IMG/VR virus record: IMGVR_UViG_3300025108_004223
Location: 62,001-126,000 of that record
Direction: 5' to 3' (one strand)
Source of the DNA: a virus
DNA length: 64,000 nucleotides
Positions 17,137-24,692 of this stretch are shown here, one piece after another. The position numbers and the translations under genes are program-made. Below the pieces are notes generated by a model. That model saw only the letters and a program-made list of their open reading frames with translations. It had not been told where the DNA came from and did not search any database. Each line of letters begins with the position of its first letter. Positions within the stretch are counted from its first letter, which is position 1.

Positions 17137-17466
17137 TTAGATTGAAAGTTTAAAAAGCATAGCTTCTTCTGGGTTTTTAAAGTAAATTGCATGTGAATCA
17201 TCTTGATTTGCATATTTTTTAATTACATAATCCTGTTGAAAACAATGTGTTCTGCACCATCTTGTAGCTTTATCTAATCTTCCTCTGATAGTAACTTCAG
17301 TTGCATCTTTACGCCATTTTGTTTTGTATTCAAATATATCTTGTGGAACAGCGTCTTTAAAATCTAATCCGTATAAACGAATGTTTGTCCTTTCTCGAGG
17401 TGAGTAAAGGGAGAGGTCAACTATCTCTCCCTCCCTCAGCTTGGGCGTAATATAACTACTACGCAT
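17137..17466 (-). CDS. Small phage protein, start uncertain
   Basis: A reading frame of up to 109 residues ending in YFKNPEEAMLFKLSI. A similar ending (KFKEPENAFLFKLWW) occurs in the 112-residue protein at 35672, suggesting a shared small-protein family. The ATG at 17466 overlaps the MoxR stop, but the first 28 codons span a terminator-like hairpin (17405-17432). A good AGAAAGGA site instead precedes an ATT codon at 17382, giving a protein starting (M)RLYGLDFKDAVPQ. A rare ATT start or read-through of the hairpin are the two options. The function is unknown. Confidence 0.65.
   Translation of the reverse strand: MRSSYITPKLREGEIVDLSLYSPRERTNIRLYGLDFKDAVPQDIFEYKTKWRKDATEVTIRGRLDKATRWCRTHCFQQDYVIKKYANQDDSHAIYFKNPEEAMLFKLSI
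17405..17432 (-). terminator. Terminator-like hairpin after the MoxR gene
   Basis: An 8-bp G/C-rich stem (AGGGAGAG with CTCTCCCT, extended inward by two pairs) begins about 27 bases beyond the MoxR stop codon. On the minus strand it is followed by TTTACT, so the U-run is weak. It could attenuate read-through into the 17137 gene. Confidence 0.55.
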
Positions 17467-18568
17467 CAAGCACCAAACGTCCATACCTTGAGAAGTATTC
17501 CTCAAAACGTTCGATTTTGTCTTGCTTAGGCACTAGTTTGTATTGTTGCATTGCAACCCTACTAGCCATGATAACCATTTCAGTTTCAAAGTTATCCATC
17601 ATAAACCCAAGCATGTTTGAAAAACTCTTGTGATATTTGTCCATCTTACCGGACTTCTCACCAGCAATATTACGGTCACGTAGTTCGTAACACATTGAAG
17701 TTGCTAGTGCATATTTGGCACTAATTTCTGTTGACTGCATAGTTTTAACTTTGCCGTCTAGCACTGCTACAGGATCTGGTAAGTCACCTGCAATCTTTCT
17801 ATGTGCCATAAACTTAACTGCAACACCTTCGCCTACACAACCTGCAACTAAATCTGTTTGCAATCCATCGCCTAAGTCATCTGCATCTTCAATAAGTTCT
17901 GAAGTAAATGTCCAAGCCCTTGGTGTAGCAAATCCTCTTGAACTTGATTGAGGATCAAAGTTATAAAGATCGTTTTTAGCAAACGACAAGTAACCTACAA
18001 CGTCTGCATCTATATCATGTTGCACTGCCCAATTCAACCAATCCTGGAAATCAACACGTAGTTCAAAGTGAACAAACCTGTTCTCAAGTGGCTTAGGCAT
18101 TCTATACGTAACACCTTTATCTGTTTCACGATTACCTGCGGCAATCATTACAACGTTATCTGGTAGTTCGTATTGACCAATTCTACGATTTAAAATGAGC
18201 TGGTAACCTGCAGCTTGCACACTTGGTGCGGCAGAGTTCATCTCATCTAGGAACACAATAACAGTATCGTATTGTGCGGCAACTTCTTTGCTAGGCAAAT
18301 CAGCTGGTGGGAGCCACTTCATAACACCTGACTTTACATCAGGAACAGGATAACCACGTAAATCAGTTGGCTCAAACAATGCAAGACGCATATCAATAAC
18401 TAGAGTTGAACCTAGTTCGCCTGAGTCGCCAATGCCTTGCACTAGCTCTGATTTACCAATTCCTGGAGGACCCCATAAAAACACAGGGCGTTTCTTTTTA
18501 AACGCTCGTGTAATGAGGGTCTTTGCTTCACTAATCTTAACGGTACGAGTTTCAGTAATAGTTGACAT
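17459..18568 (-). CDS. MoxR-type AAA+ ATPase
   Basis: A 369-residue AAA+ ATPase. Walker A is GPPGIGKSE (residues 33-41), Walker B is VIVFLDEMNSA, and downstream sensor elements (AAGNRETDKG; LENRFVHFEL with the arginine finger region) are present. MoxR ATPases work with VWA proteins as chaperones that insert cofactors or remodel complexes; the VWA protein is encoded downstream at 15877. I chose the ATG at 18568, with AAGGAAG upstream, over an in-frame ATG 27 bases earlier that lacks a ribosome-binding site. Confidence 0.9.
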   Translation of the reverse strand: MSTITETRTVKISEAKTLITRAFKKKRPVFLWGPPGIGKSELVQGIGDSGELGSTLVIDMRLALFEPTDLRGYPVPDVKSGVMKWLPPADLPSKEVAAQYDTVIVFLDEMNSAAPSVQAAGYQLILNRRIGQYELPDNVVMIAAGNRETDKGVTYRMPKPLENRFVHFELRVDFQDWLNWAVQHDIDADVVGYLSFAKNDLYNFDPQSSSRGFATPRAWTFTSELIEDADDLGDGLQTDLVAGCVGEGVAVKFMAHRKIAGDLPDPVAVLDGKVKTMQSTEISAKYALATSMCYELRDRNIAGEKSGKMDKYHKSFSNMLGFMMDNFETEMVIMASRVAMQQYKLVPKQDKIERFEEYFSRYGRLVLDA

Positions 18569-18601
18569 TTTTTCTTCCTTATTTATAGTTGACATAATTA
18601 C

Positions 18602-18630
18602 ATGTTACAGTATTTAAATACAATTGTCAA
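18602..18630 (-). promoter_or_regulatory. Candidate promoter for the MoxR gene, with palindrome
   Basis: On the minus strand TTGACA (18630-18625), a 17-base spacer and a weak TAACAT -10 box (18607-18602). The spacer contains a perfect 12-bp palindrome, GTATTTAAATAC, at 18610-18621. Confidence 0.5.
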
Positions 18631-18633
18631 GCC

Positions 18634-18786
18634 TTAATTGGCTATATAATGCATTAAATACCACCATGTATACTCCTTGCTGTTTTCAACACCAAACATC
18701 CATAGGACGTCTATCCAACCCATTGCAAATACTAACAATATGCTGTATCCAAATAAATCCATAATTGTATCTTTTAGATGTGTCAT
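18634..18786 (-). CDS. Small membrane protein (50 aa)
   Basis: A 50-residue protein with one hydrophobic segment (about residues 11-32, GYSILLVFAMGWIDVLWMFG) and an aromatic C-terminus rich in Trp and Tyr. An AAGAAGG ribosome-binding site precedes the ATG by about eight bases. It has its own strong promoter at 18824-18852, which shares an operator-like palindrome with the S8 protease promoter, so the two are probably regulated together. The function is unknown; an inner-membrane peptide affecting the host envelope is a guess. Confidence 0.7.
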   Translation of the reverse strand: MTHLKDTIMDLFGYSILLVFAMGWIDVLWMFGVENSKEYTWWYLMHYIAN

Positions 18787-18823
18787 TTTTTTACCTTCTT
18801 TCTTATTTACTTACTATACTTAT

Positions 18824-18852
18824 AGTATACAGTAAGACGTCTTACTTGTCAA
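18824..18852 (-). promoter_or_regulatory. Sigma70 promoter with perfect 16-bp operator-like palindrome
   Basis: On the minus strand TTGACA (18852-18847), a 17-base spacer, TATACT (18829-18824). Sixteen of the spacer bases (18831-18846) form the perfect palindrome AGTAAGACGTCTTACT. The same element, 14 of 16 bases identical and in the same register, is in the promoter at 32723-32751. Confidence 0.82.
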
Positions 18853-18863
18853 CCTTTTAGGTC

Positions 18864-18892
18864 ATAAAAAAACCCTTGTTTACCAAGGGTTT
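18864..18892 (-). terminator. Rho-independent terminator
   Basis: A perfect 9-bp stem (18870-18878 with 18884-18892) and five-base loop, followed on the minus strand by a run of seven T. It closes the transcript that carries the genes from 23.5 kb down to the Smr protein at 19037. Confidence 0.88.
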
Positions 18893-18905
18893 ATAAGTTT
18901 TTTAA

Positions 18906-18983
18906 TTATTTTTTATGTCTAGGTGGGTAATTAGTCGGCAACATATTACTTTTGCGACTCGGTTTTCTTGCAAACTTTCGCAC
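18906..18983 (-). CDS. Possible small basic peptide
   Basis: A 25-codon frame starting at GTG (18983), very basic (RKFARKPSRKSNMLPTN, then YPPRHKK). The frame stays open further upstream to TTG codons but I see no convincing ribosome-binding site. It lies between the Smr gene and a strong terminator. The composition looks protein-like, yet coding is unproven. Confidence 0.3.
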   Translation of the reverse strand: MRKFARKPSRKSNMLPTNYPPRHKK

Positions 18984-19036
18984 TTTTTTCTTTTTTAAAC
19001 ATAATAATCGTTTAAGGCTAGTAAGCAACAATTATT

Positions 19037-19360
19037 CTAGTTATTAAATTTAGCAACTAACCTGGCTAAATCTTCCGGTGTTGCTAATCTACTTGGCTTT
19101 GTGGTAGGTTTATCATGCGTTTGTTTTTGTTGATTCTTCTTTAATTTAACTAAAAAAGATCCTGTATTATGTCTGTCTTGTTCAACTGCTACTGTTAATG
19201 GATTTCCATTAACCCAACCTTTTATTTCTTCTGACATTTTTCCATGTCCTGTGATTACAATAATCTTTTTAAAGCCTTTTGCATATGATAATTCAACTGT
19301 ATCATTAAATTGTTTCCATGCATCATGCACTTTTAGTCCATGTAAGTCTAGTTTTTTCAT
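19037..19360 (-). CDS. Smr-domain protein
   Basis: A 107-residue protein with a complete Smr (small MutS-related) domain: LDLHGLKVHDAW near the N-terminus, IVITGHGKMSEEI in the middle (the GHG motif), and a closing strand TGSFLVKLKKN. Smr domains are DNA or RNA endonucleases or nucleic-acid binders. The C-terminal 25 residues are a basic tail. It overlaps the upstream 64-residue gene by ATGA. The role in the phage is unknown; RNA or recombination-intermediate cleavage is plausible. Confidence 0.85.
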   Translation of the reverse strand: MKKLDLHGLKVHDAWKQFNDTVELSYAKGFKKIIVITGHGKMSEEIKGWVNGNPLTVAVEQDRHNTGSFLVKLKKNQQKQTHDKPTTKPSRLATPEDLARLVAKFNN

Positions 19361-19551
19361 ATCTCTCTTTTTATTACGAATTCCATTCCGTGGGAATTCC
19401 CTACATACACACCGGTCTTTGTTCTTTTAAACCAAAGTGGAACACCGTTGAGTAAAACTCTTAATGAGTTTTTTGTTATGCTTACTATTGTTCCTTCAGC
19501 ATTTGTTTCACTGTCTGTGCAATGAACATTAACTTTGTCGTCAATTTTCAT
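19357..19551 (-). CDS. Small beta-rich protein (64 aa)
   Basis: A 64-residue protein, DDKVNVHCTDSETNAEGTIV and then short alternating strands ending KREI, reminiscent of a KOW/SH3-like small barrel. The function is unknown. It lies five bases after the nitroreductase-like gene and overlaps the Smr gene (ATGA), so it is part of the same operon. Confidence 0.65.
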   Translation of the reverse strand: MKIDDKVNVHCTDSETNAEGTIVSITKNSLRVLLNGVPLWFKRTKTGVYVGNSHGMEFVIKREI

Positions 19552-19555
19552 TTAG

Positions 19556-20212
19556 TTATAGCCAACTCACATACAAATTTGGATCTGGTCTTTTTAAATT
19601 TGCATGTTCATTTGTTGGAAATATTTTTTGTTTATTAGTTCTTGGATCAAGATAACTTGTTGCTTCATGATCTTTATAACCAATTCCTAACAATACAGTA
19701 GGTTCATCTGGATCGTTATTACCTGGGTTTAATACTTTTGCAATTGTCCTTTTGCTACCTTCCAGTTCGTTCATACAACCACAATAACCTGTGCTGAGTC
19801 CACGTGCTGCAGCACTCCATACTATAAAACTACTTGCAATACCTATTTCCAAGTTAGCCATTCTATTGAAAAAGCCTTCTTTATCTGCACCTTCATACTG
19901 ATCGTATTCTTCATCTTCGACTGGACGTCTAGGAGTAAATGCTAATAACCACGGTGCTAATGTTTGTGGATTACCTAAATCACTTGCTACTGGTAATTCA
20001 CTGTCTCGATGTGTGTTTTCAAATATTGTATGTCTTACTATAACATTGCTCCAGTCTAATACCTTAATAGTATAAGGCATCATTGCTTGTTTGCTTGGCA
20101 CATGATTGTGTAAGTCGTCGAGCATGGATTGAATTGTTTCTTTTGTTACTTCTTTGTCAGACCAAGCAAACGTTGTGCTTCGGTTTTCTAACATCTCTTT
20201 CCATTGTTCCAT
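19556..20212 (-). CDS. Nitroreductase-family protein
   Basis: A 218-residue protein resembling FMN-dependent nitroreductases: an early R-S-x-x-x-F segment (ENRSTTFAWSDKEV), a central helix (GIASSFIVWSAAARGLSTGY) followed by CGCMNE, and a late LLGIGYKDHEAT strand. The family reduces nitro groups, quinones or flavins using NAD(P)H. I chose the ATG at 20212, preceded by AAGGGGA, rather than an in-frame codon 36 bases upstream that overlaps the previous gene. Substrate and role in infection are unknown. Confidence 0.72.
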   Translation of the reverse strand: MEQWKEMLENRSTTFAWSDKEVTKETIQSMLDDLHNHVPSKQAMMPYTIKVLDWSNVIVRHTIFENTHRDSELPVASDLGNPQTLAPWLLAFTPRRPVEDEEYDQYEGADKEGFFNRMANLEIGIASSFIVWSAAARGLSTGYCGCMNELEGSKRTIAKVLNPGNNDPDEPTVLLGIGYKDHEATSYLDPRTNKQKIFPTNEHANLKRPDPNLYVSWL

Positions 20213-20238
20213 TGTATTCCCCTTTTTAATCTTTGTTC

Positions 20239-20559
20239 TTAAAGCCAACCTTCTGTTCCAGCCAGTCTGGCCATAAATGCATCTTGCTCACTGAACAATA
20301 CCATTACTTGTTTATCAATGTAATATGGATGTTGCATCTTACTTTGTAAGTCCATTAAATTTCCTGCTAATTTTCCTGGTGTTTCTACAGTCCACGATCT
20401 AACATTCTTCTTTAATAAACTACAACCTTTTTTAGTCAATCTCAACGAGCTTGGTGTTTGAAACAAAAGTCTAGCACTATTACCTATTTTTGTTACGTTA
20501 GGTAATAACTTTAGTATTAATTCATTTTGTATCGATTTTATCTCGCTTGACGGTTTCAC
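20239..20559 (-). CDS. Conserved phage-type protein, start uncertain
   Basis: A 106-residue protein with a PYYIDKQVMVLFSEQDAFMA segment and an LRLTKKGCSLLKK segment that I associate with conserved proteins of T4-like marine phages. The function is unknown. The longest frame begins at a GTG at 20559, overlapping the upstream gene by 38 bases and with AGAAGG too close to it; the true start may lie slightly downstream. It is followed by the nitroreductase gene. Confidence 0.65.
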   Translation of the reverse strand: MKPSSEIKSIQNELILKLLPNVTKIGNSARLLFQTPSSLRLTKKGCSLLKKNVRSWTVETPGKLAGNLMDLQSKMQHPYYIDKQVMVLFSEQDAFMARLAGTEGWL

Positions 20560-20824
20560 CTTCTAATAACCTTACTACTGTAAATGATTCTGTGTTGAAT
20601 TTCTTATTCAATCTATCGGCTAAATTAAAAGCATGGCCACTGTTACTAAAGCTAACTTTTTTATACTTAGGACCTGGATAGTTCACCAGGGTATTCATTG
20701 TTCGTAGATTAATTGGTTTATTATTATGGTAAACGGCATATATTGCCTCGGCGTCTAAGATTTGTTCTGTATTATAATTTTTATCAACAATTTCTAACAT
20801 AATGTTGGGTTTAGGTCTTGCCAT
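20522..20824 (-). CDS. Conserved marine-phage protein (100 aa)
   Basis: A 100-residue protein beginning MARPKPNIMLEIVDK, then AEAIYAVYHNNKPINLRTMN and YPGPKYKKVSFSNSGHA. I recall very similar small proteins in marine T4-like myoviruses; no function is known to me. The conserved basic and aromatic core could bind nucleic acid. It is the first gene after a 54-base gap and overlaps the next frame. Confidence 0.75.
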   Translation of the reverse strand: MARPKPNIMLEIVDKNYNTEQILDAEAIYAVYHNNKPINLRTMNTLVNYPGPKYKKVSFSNSGHAFNLADRLNKKFNTESFTVVRLLEGETVKRDKIDTK

Positions 20825-20878
20825 ACTTTTCTCTCTCCTATACTTGTATTTAGCAAGATGGAAGAATTAAGTGCTGTT

Positions 20879-21256
20879 TTATTGGCCAATTAACCTAAAA
20901 TTTACTCCTGAATAAATGTTACAAGTTATTCCACTTTGTATATTAACAATAACAATACTGAACTCACTAGTTTCTTCGTTCAGTGCTAAAACTACCTCAC
21001 TAAACACTTCTGTCGGCATTGTTGCTGTGCCTTGTGCAATAGGTAGTTGTCCACGTTGGTAAAGTATAGCTTGAACCATTTGTGTGCTTGTGCATGGCAC
21101 ATCTCTATTAATTCTAAAGATTTCAGGTAATGTCAATTCTTCTTCTGCTTCTGCTGGTGCTTCTGCTGGAAAAAAATTATCCGCTCTTATATCTGATGCG
21201 AATACCATTACTGTAATAACCATTAGTATTGATACTATTGTTCCTTTAATTGTCAT
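20879..21256 (-). CDS. Secreted small protein with signal peptide
   Basis: A 125-residue protein with an N-terminal signal peptide (MTIKGTIVSILMVITVMVFA, likely cleavage after SDIRA), an Ala/Glu-rich linker (AEAPAEAEEE) and a C-terminal domain with two cysteines (DVPCTSTQM and ITCNIYSG) that could form a disulfide in the periplasm. It overlaps the upstream gene by 11 bases. The function is unknown. A similar style of secreted two-cysteine protein is encoded at 54996. Confidence 0.72.
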   Translation of the reverse strand: MTIKGTIVSILMVITVMVFASDIRADNFFPAEAPAEAEEELTLPEIFRINRDVPCTSTQMVQAILYQRGQLPIAQGTATMPTEVFSEVVLALNEETSEFSIVIVNIQSGITCNIYSGVNFRLIGQ

Positions 21257-21698
21257 TTTGTTTCGCCTTTTTTAATTGTAGATTCATATCCCATTCTGTA
21301 AAATACGGACCTTGATATTCATATTTGTCTAAAGTTTCTGCCTTTGGACAATATGCATGTTGCCAGCCCATTCCATGATATTTAAGTATGTAATAGCCTG
21401 CGGCATAAACAACTTTACCTGTTTCTGTTTTACGAAATAATGGTAAAGTTTCATGCTCTGTTGGTATAACTATACTGCTATTTGTTGGATAACCATTAAG
21501 TGATTGACTTTCAGATTTAGCATCTATTTTGCGTTCTGCTGTTTTAAATCCATCTAATGATTCTAGCATAGTAATACTTTTATCACGTTGATCAAAAAAT
21601 TCAAAGACATCTTTTTGCCTGCGAATAGTTCCTATTTTACTAGTATCTAATTCAACAATCCAAAACTTGTCTTTGATTAATTCTTTGGTAGTAAACAT
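21246..21698 (-). CDS. Conserved hypothetical phage protein (150 aa)
   Basis: A 150-residue soluble protein. The pattern GYPTNSSIVIP, then LPLFRK, AAGYYILKY and GPYFTEWDM is one I recall from hypothetical proteins of T4-like cyanophages. The function is unknown. It begins right after the stop of the SH3-like protein and is coupled to the secreted protein downstream. Confidence 0.72.
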   Translation of the reverse strand: MFTTKELIKDKFWIVELDTSKIGTIRRQKDVFEFFDQRDKSITMLESLDGFKTAERKIDAKSESQSLNGYPTNSSIVIPTEHETLPLFRKTETGKVVYAAGYYILKYHGMGWQHAYCPKAETLDKYEYQGPYFTEWDMNLQLKKAKQNDN

Positions 21699-22001
21699 TT
21701 AGCCAACTGTTCCAGTCGATACGACTGTGTCAATTTCTTTAACTTCAACAACATTTGCTATACGGAAACTTCTAAATCCTTTAGCATTTGTATCCCATAC
21801 AACAAGAACTTCTTCGTTAATTTTACGAATCTTTTTTTGTGTTAATGGGTCATCTTTTTTAGCTGGCGGCAATGCTTCTGGCATTAGTGTGCATTCCATT
21901 ATACGTTTGTCACCATTAACTTTATTAAAAGTGACTTCCATAATTTGTGTTTTTAGTTTACGTTCTAGTTCTTCACGTTTAATAACTAGTTCAGATGACA
22001 T
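21699..22001 (-). CDS. SH3-like small protein (DUF2693/WYL_2-like)
   Basis: A 100-residue protein with the sequence pattern of the Sm-like SH3 barrel family common in phages: VTFNKVNGDKRIMECTLMPE, a Pro/Lys-rich loop, then VWDTNAKGFRSFRIANV. Members are thought to bind nucleic acid or proteins; no specific role is known. I chose the ATG at 22001, preceded by AGAGG, which overlaps the previous gene by 11 bases; the longer frame to 22103 lies inside that gene. Confidence 0.75.
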   Translation of the reverse strand: MSSELVIKREELERKLKTQIMEVTFNKVNGDKRIMECTLMPEALPPAKKDDPLTQKKIRKINEEVLVVWDTNAKGFRSFRIANVVEVKEIDTVVSTGTVG

Positions 22002-22263
22002 GTCCGGCCTCTCTGATTCTACGTTTCCAGGCACCACCTTGTTTTTGCTCGGTGAGCTGTAGCCTACACCATTGTAGTGTTGGCTCTTTAATGTGTGCTT
22101 CAATTGTAGGGTTAACTTCCATTGACTGGATTAGTTGTTCAATTTGTGTCTGTGTTAAACAATTTAGTGTCATATTTGCCTCTTCTATAGTTTTAGTTTG
22201 AAATGCAGCTTCGTATACACCTGCGTATTTTTTAACTCTTTTTGTGTTTCTTCCGGTTGCCAT
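21991..22263 (-). CDS. Small basic hypothetical protein (90 aa)
   Basis: A 90-residue protein with a basic N-terminus (MATGRNTKRVKKYAG) and two helical stretches. I do not recognise a family. It starts three bases after the RNase H stop and ends within the start of the SH3-like gene, so all are in one operon with nucleic-acid enzymes. Confidence 0.65.
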   Translation of the reverse strand: MATGRNTKRVKKYAGVYEAAFQTKTIEEANMTLNCLTQTQIEQLIQSMEVNPTIEAHIKEPTLQWCRLQLTEQKQGGAWKRRIREAGHVI

Positions 22264-22265
22264 TA

Positions 22266-23258
22266 TTATCCTCCATATGATTTGTTAAGATATTCTGCGT
22301 GGTCTTGAGCTCGTTCACTTACTCTAACCATATTCCATTTGCCACAAAACTTCAGAAAATGTATACCTACTTGTGACTTGGATTCTTTTTGCACTTGTTC
22401 AACTATCGCATTGTCAAGCTCTGTTTTAATATCATCTGGCTGTGCGGTTAAATCAATAATGTGCATGTTACGTTGATAGTCTTCCAACACACGATGCTCT
22501 GCACCATTGTGATCAGTCCAACGTTGTAGCATAAAGTTATTCCAGTTATAGCCTTTGTTATCTTTATCAGCAAAGGCTTCCATCATACCTACTTTGTTTT
22601 TAGTGCCTTTCTTACGAGCACCTGGGCATGCACTAAACACATTATCACTAGTGTCACCACGTATACATTTCTCAAACAATAACCATTCTGGATCACCTAT
22701 TTGCTTAGGCTCTTTAGTTTTCTTATCCATAACAGGATTACCTTTATCATCAAAGATACCTTCTGTTGTAATAAGTTGTCCTGTAATACCATTGTATTGT
22801 GTTACATTGTCGTTAAGCAATTGATAAAAGTCACTGTCACTGCTTACAATACAATGTTTATCATTAGGATGATTTTGTATCCAACGTGCAATAAAGTCAT
22901 CTGCTTCGCATTGCGAATTCTGTAATACTGTGCAATTAGTTCTACTTTCAAAGAACACCTTTAGTTCATCAAACGCATTCCAAAACATCTTATCTTCTTC
23001 TTGCTCACGTTCAGTTAGTGCCGCACGTGCTGCCGCCCGATTTGCTTTATAAGGTTCATAAACATCTCTACGCCAACTACGGCCTTCTAAACATAGCACA
23101 ACATGACTACCATTCTGATTACGCCATACCTTTGCAATACTATTAAACATAATATGATATGCCATACCTACTTTGTCTTTTGCGTCTGCTCCACGTTGAA
23201 CTACGTGCCTAGCACGAAAAAACATATTAGCTGCATCTACTAAAATATAACTCAACAT
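22266..23258 (-). CDS. 5'-3' exonuclease / T4 RNase H-like nuclease
   Basis: A 330-residue flap-endonuclease-family protein like T4 RNase H, which removes RNA primers from lagging-strand fragments. Metal-binding acidic clusters are visible in order: LVDAANMFFRA at the start, CEADDFIARW, SSDSDFYQLL and RGDTSDNVF. The helix-hairpin-helix region follows the last cluster (GARKKGTKNKVGMMEAFADK). Length matches T4 RNase H (305 residues). The promoter at 23559-23587 drives it together with the small gene at 23273. Confidence 0.9.
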   Translation of the reverse strand: MLSYILVDAANMFFRARHVVQRGADAKDKVGMAYHIMFNSIAKVWRNQNGSHVVLCLEGRSWRRDVYEPYKANRAAARAALTEREQEEDKMFWNAFDELKVFFESRTNCTVLQNSQCEADDFIARWIQNHPNDKHCIVSSDSDFYQLLNDNVTQYNGITGQLITTEGIFDDKGNPVMDKKTKEPKQIGDPEWLLFEKCIRGDTSDNVFSACPGARKKGTKNKVGMMEAFADKDNKGYNWNNFMLQRWTDHNGAEHRVLEDYQRNMHIIDLTAQPDDIKTELDNAIVEQVQKESKSQVGIHFLKFCGKWNMVRVSERAQDHAEYLNKSYGG

Positions 23259-23272
23259 TGCTCTCCTAATGA

Positions 23273-23536
23273 TTAAATTTCTTCTGATATTTGTTTACAA
23301 AGTGTAGTAAACCATAAGTCAACAATCTCTTCTTCGTTGTCGCCTGTATAGCCTGCTTCTAACAATTGCTTAACAAATAAGTTATTCCATTCCAATTCAA
23401 AGTATCCATCACCTGGATTCTTTTTATCAAATTTAACTTCCAATACTTTAACATACGGTTCGCCTTTAGCAGTAGCTTTGTCTTTATCAGACATGCCTGG
23501 ATTCTTTTTAAACAATTGCTTAATCTTATTGATCAT
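23273..23536 (-). CDS. Conserved marine T4-like phage protein (87 aa)
   Basis: An 87-residue protein; the core DKKNPGDGYFELEWNNLFV followed by DNEEEIVDLWF is a pattern I recall from cyanophage and marine myovirus proteins of unknown function. An AGGAGAA site precedes the ATG. It is the first gene after the 23559-23587 promoter and leads into the RNase H gene. Confidence 0.75.
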   Translation of the reverse strand: MINKIKQLFKKNPGMSDKDKATAKGEPYVKVLEVKFDKKNPGDGYFELEWNNLFVKQLLEAGYTGDNEEEIVDLWFTTLCKQISEEI

Positions 23537-23558
23537 GCTTTTCTCCTAATGTGTTACT

Positions 23559-23587
23559 ATTATAAGACATCTTGAGATGTTTGTCAA
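23559..23587 (-). promoter_or_regulatory. Consensus sigma70 promoter with inverted repeat
   Basis: On the minus strand TTGACA (23587-23582), a 17-base spacer and TATAAT (23564-23559). Inside the region lies an inverted repeat ACATCT-TG-AGATGT (23567-23580). It lies just past the metK stop, so it starts a new transcript for 23273 and RNase H. Confidence 0.82.
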
Positions 23588-23595
23588 GTGATAGT

Positions 23596-24684
23596 TTACC
23601 ACCCAATTTTCTCCCAAGGAACATCTTTGTTGCCAAAGTGACCATACACACAATTCTCACTATAGCGATAGAAGTTATACATATCAAACCTGTCAATAAT
23701 ACCTTTAGGTGTTAGGTCGATATTCTCTTCAATAAACTTTTGAATAGTTCTGTTATGTCCATTTGAATCTACATAGATACTTGTTGGTTGTTTTACACCA
23801 ATAGCATACGACAATTGGACTTGACACCAATCTGCCATGTTATCAGCTACAACATTCTTTGCTAACCATCGTGCCATGTAGGTTGCACTTCTGTCGACTT
23901 TTGTGGGGTCTTTTCCACTAAAAGCGCCACCGCCATGGGGAGCAAAGCCACCATAAGTATCAACGATAATCTTACGGCCGGTAAGTCCTGTGTCGCCATC
24001 AGGACCACCAATGACAAAATTGCCTGTAGGATTAATATGCCATGTAGTGTCTTCATCTATTAAATCTCCCATTACGCTATTGACTGCTTCTTTTACTGGT
24101 GCTTTAAGACTGTGCATAAAGCCCTTTTTATGTTGTGTGCTTACAACTATTTGATCTGCACGTTGAACTTGTCCGCCAACGTATTGAATACTTACTTGAG
24201 ATTTAGCATCTGGCAGTAAGAAATCATATCCATCTAATCGAAGTTCTTTTAGTTTCTTTAGAATTTCGTGTGAGTAATAAATCGGTGCTGGTAGCATTGC
24301 ATCGTTTTCGTTACTAGCATAGCCAAACATAATGCCTTGGTCGCCTGCGCCAAAGTCGTCTGTTCCCAATCCAATGTCACCTGACTGTGAGTGTATCTCG
24401 TTATAAATGTCTAAGTAATCCCAATGAAATCCATCTTGTTCGTATCCAATTTCTTTAACTTTGTCAATTACGATTTGTTTTACTTCGTCTTTTCTTACGT
24501 TAAAGTTCTTTACTTCACCCGCCAACGTTACATGGTTGGTAGTTACAAGTGTTTCAATTGCCACACGTGTAGTTTCATCACCGTTCTTTAACCCGGCATC
24601 AACTAGTGCGTCAGAGATTTGATCTGATACTTTATCAGGATGTCCATCACTTACACTTTCGCTTGTAAAAATATAGTTATTCAT
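23596..24684 (-). CDS. metK: S-adenosylmethionine synthetase
   Basis: A 362-residue SAM synthetase that makes S-adenosylmethionine from methionine and ATP. Signature blocks are present: FTSESVSDGHPDKVSDQISD with the ATP-binding histidine and aspartate, FGAGDQGIMFGYA, and GGGAFSGKDPTKVDRSA near residue 250. Length is slightly under the bacterial 384. In a phage this would raise SAM supply for the DNA methyltransferase, other methyltransferases and the many radical SAM enzymes here. It is nine bases downstream of the DNA methyltransferase gene. Confidence 0.95.
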   Translation of the reverse strand: MNNYIFTSESVSDGHPDKVSDQISDALVDAGLKNGDETTRVAIETLVTTNHVTLAGEVKNFNVRKDEVKQIVIDKVKEIGYEQDGFHWDYLDIYNEIHSQSGDIGLGTDDFGAGDQGIMFGYASNENDAMLPAPIYYSHEILKKLKELRLDGYDFLLPDAKSQVSIQYVGGQVQRADQIVVSTQHKKGFMHSLKAPVKEAVNSVMGDLIDEDTTWHINPTGNFVIGGPDGDTGLTGRKIIVDTYGGFAPHGGGAFSGKDPTKVDRSATYMARWLAKNVVADNMADWCQVQLSYAIGVKQPTSIYVDSNGHNRTIQKFIEENIDLTPKGIIDRFDMYNFYRYSENCVYGHFGNKDVPWEKIGW

Positions 24685-24692
24685 AGTTTATT

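Noticed and set aside
18580-18587. TATAAATA late-promoter match before the MoxR gene
   Set aside because: It overlaps the ribosome-binding region, so any transcript would start too close to the ATG to include the ribosome-binding site.
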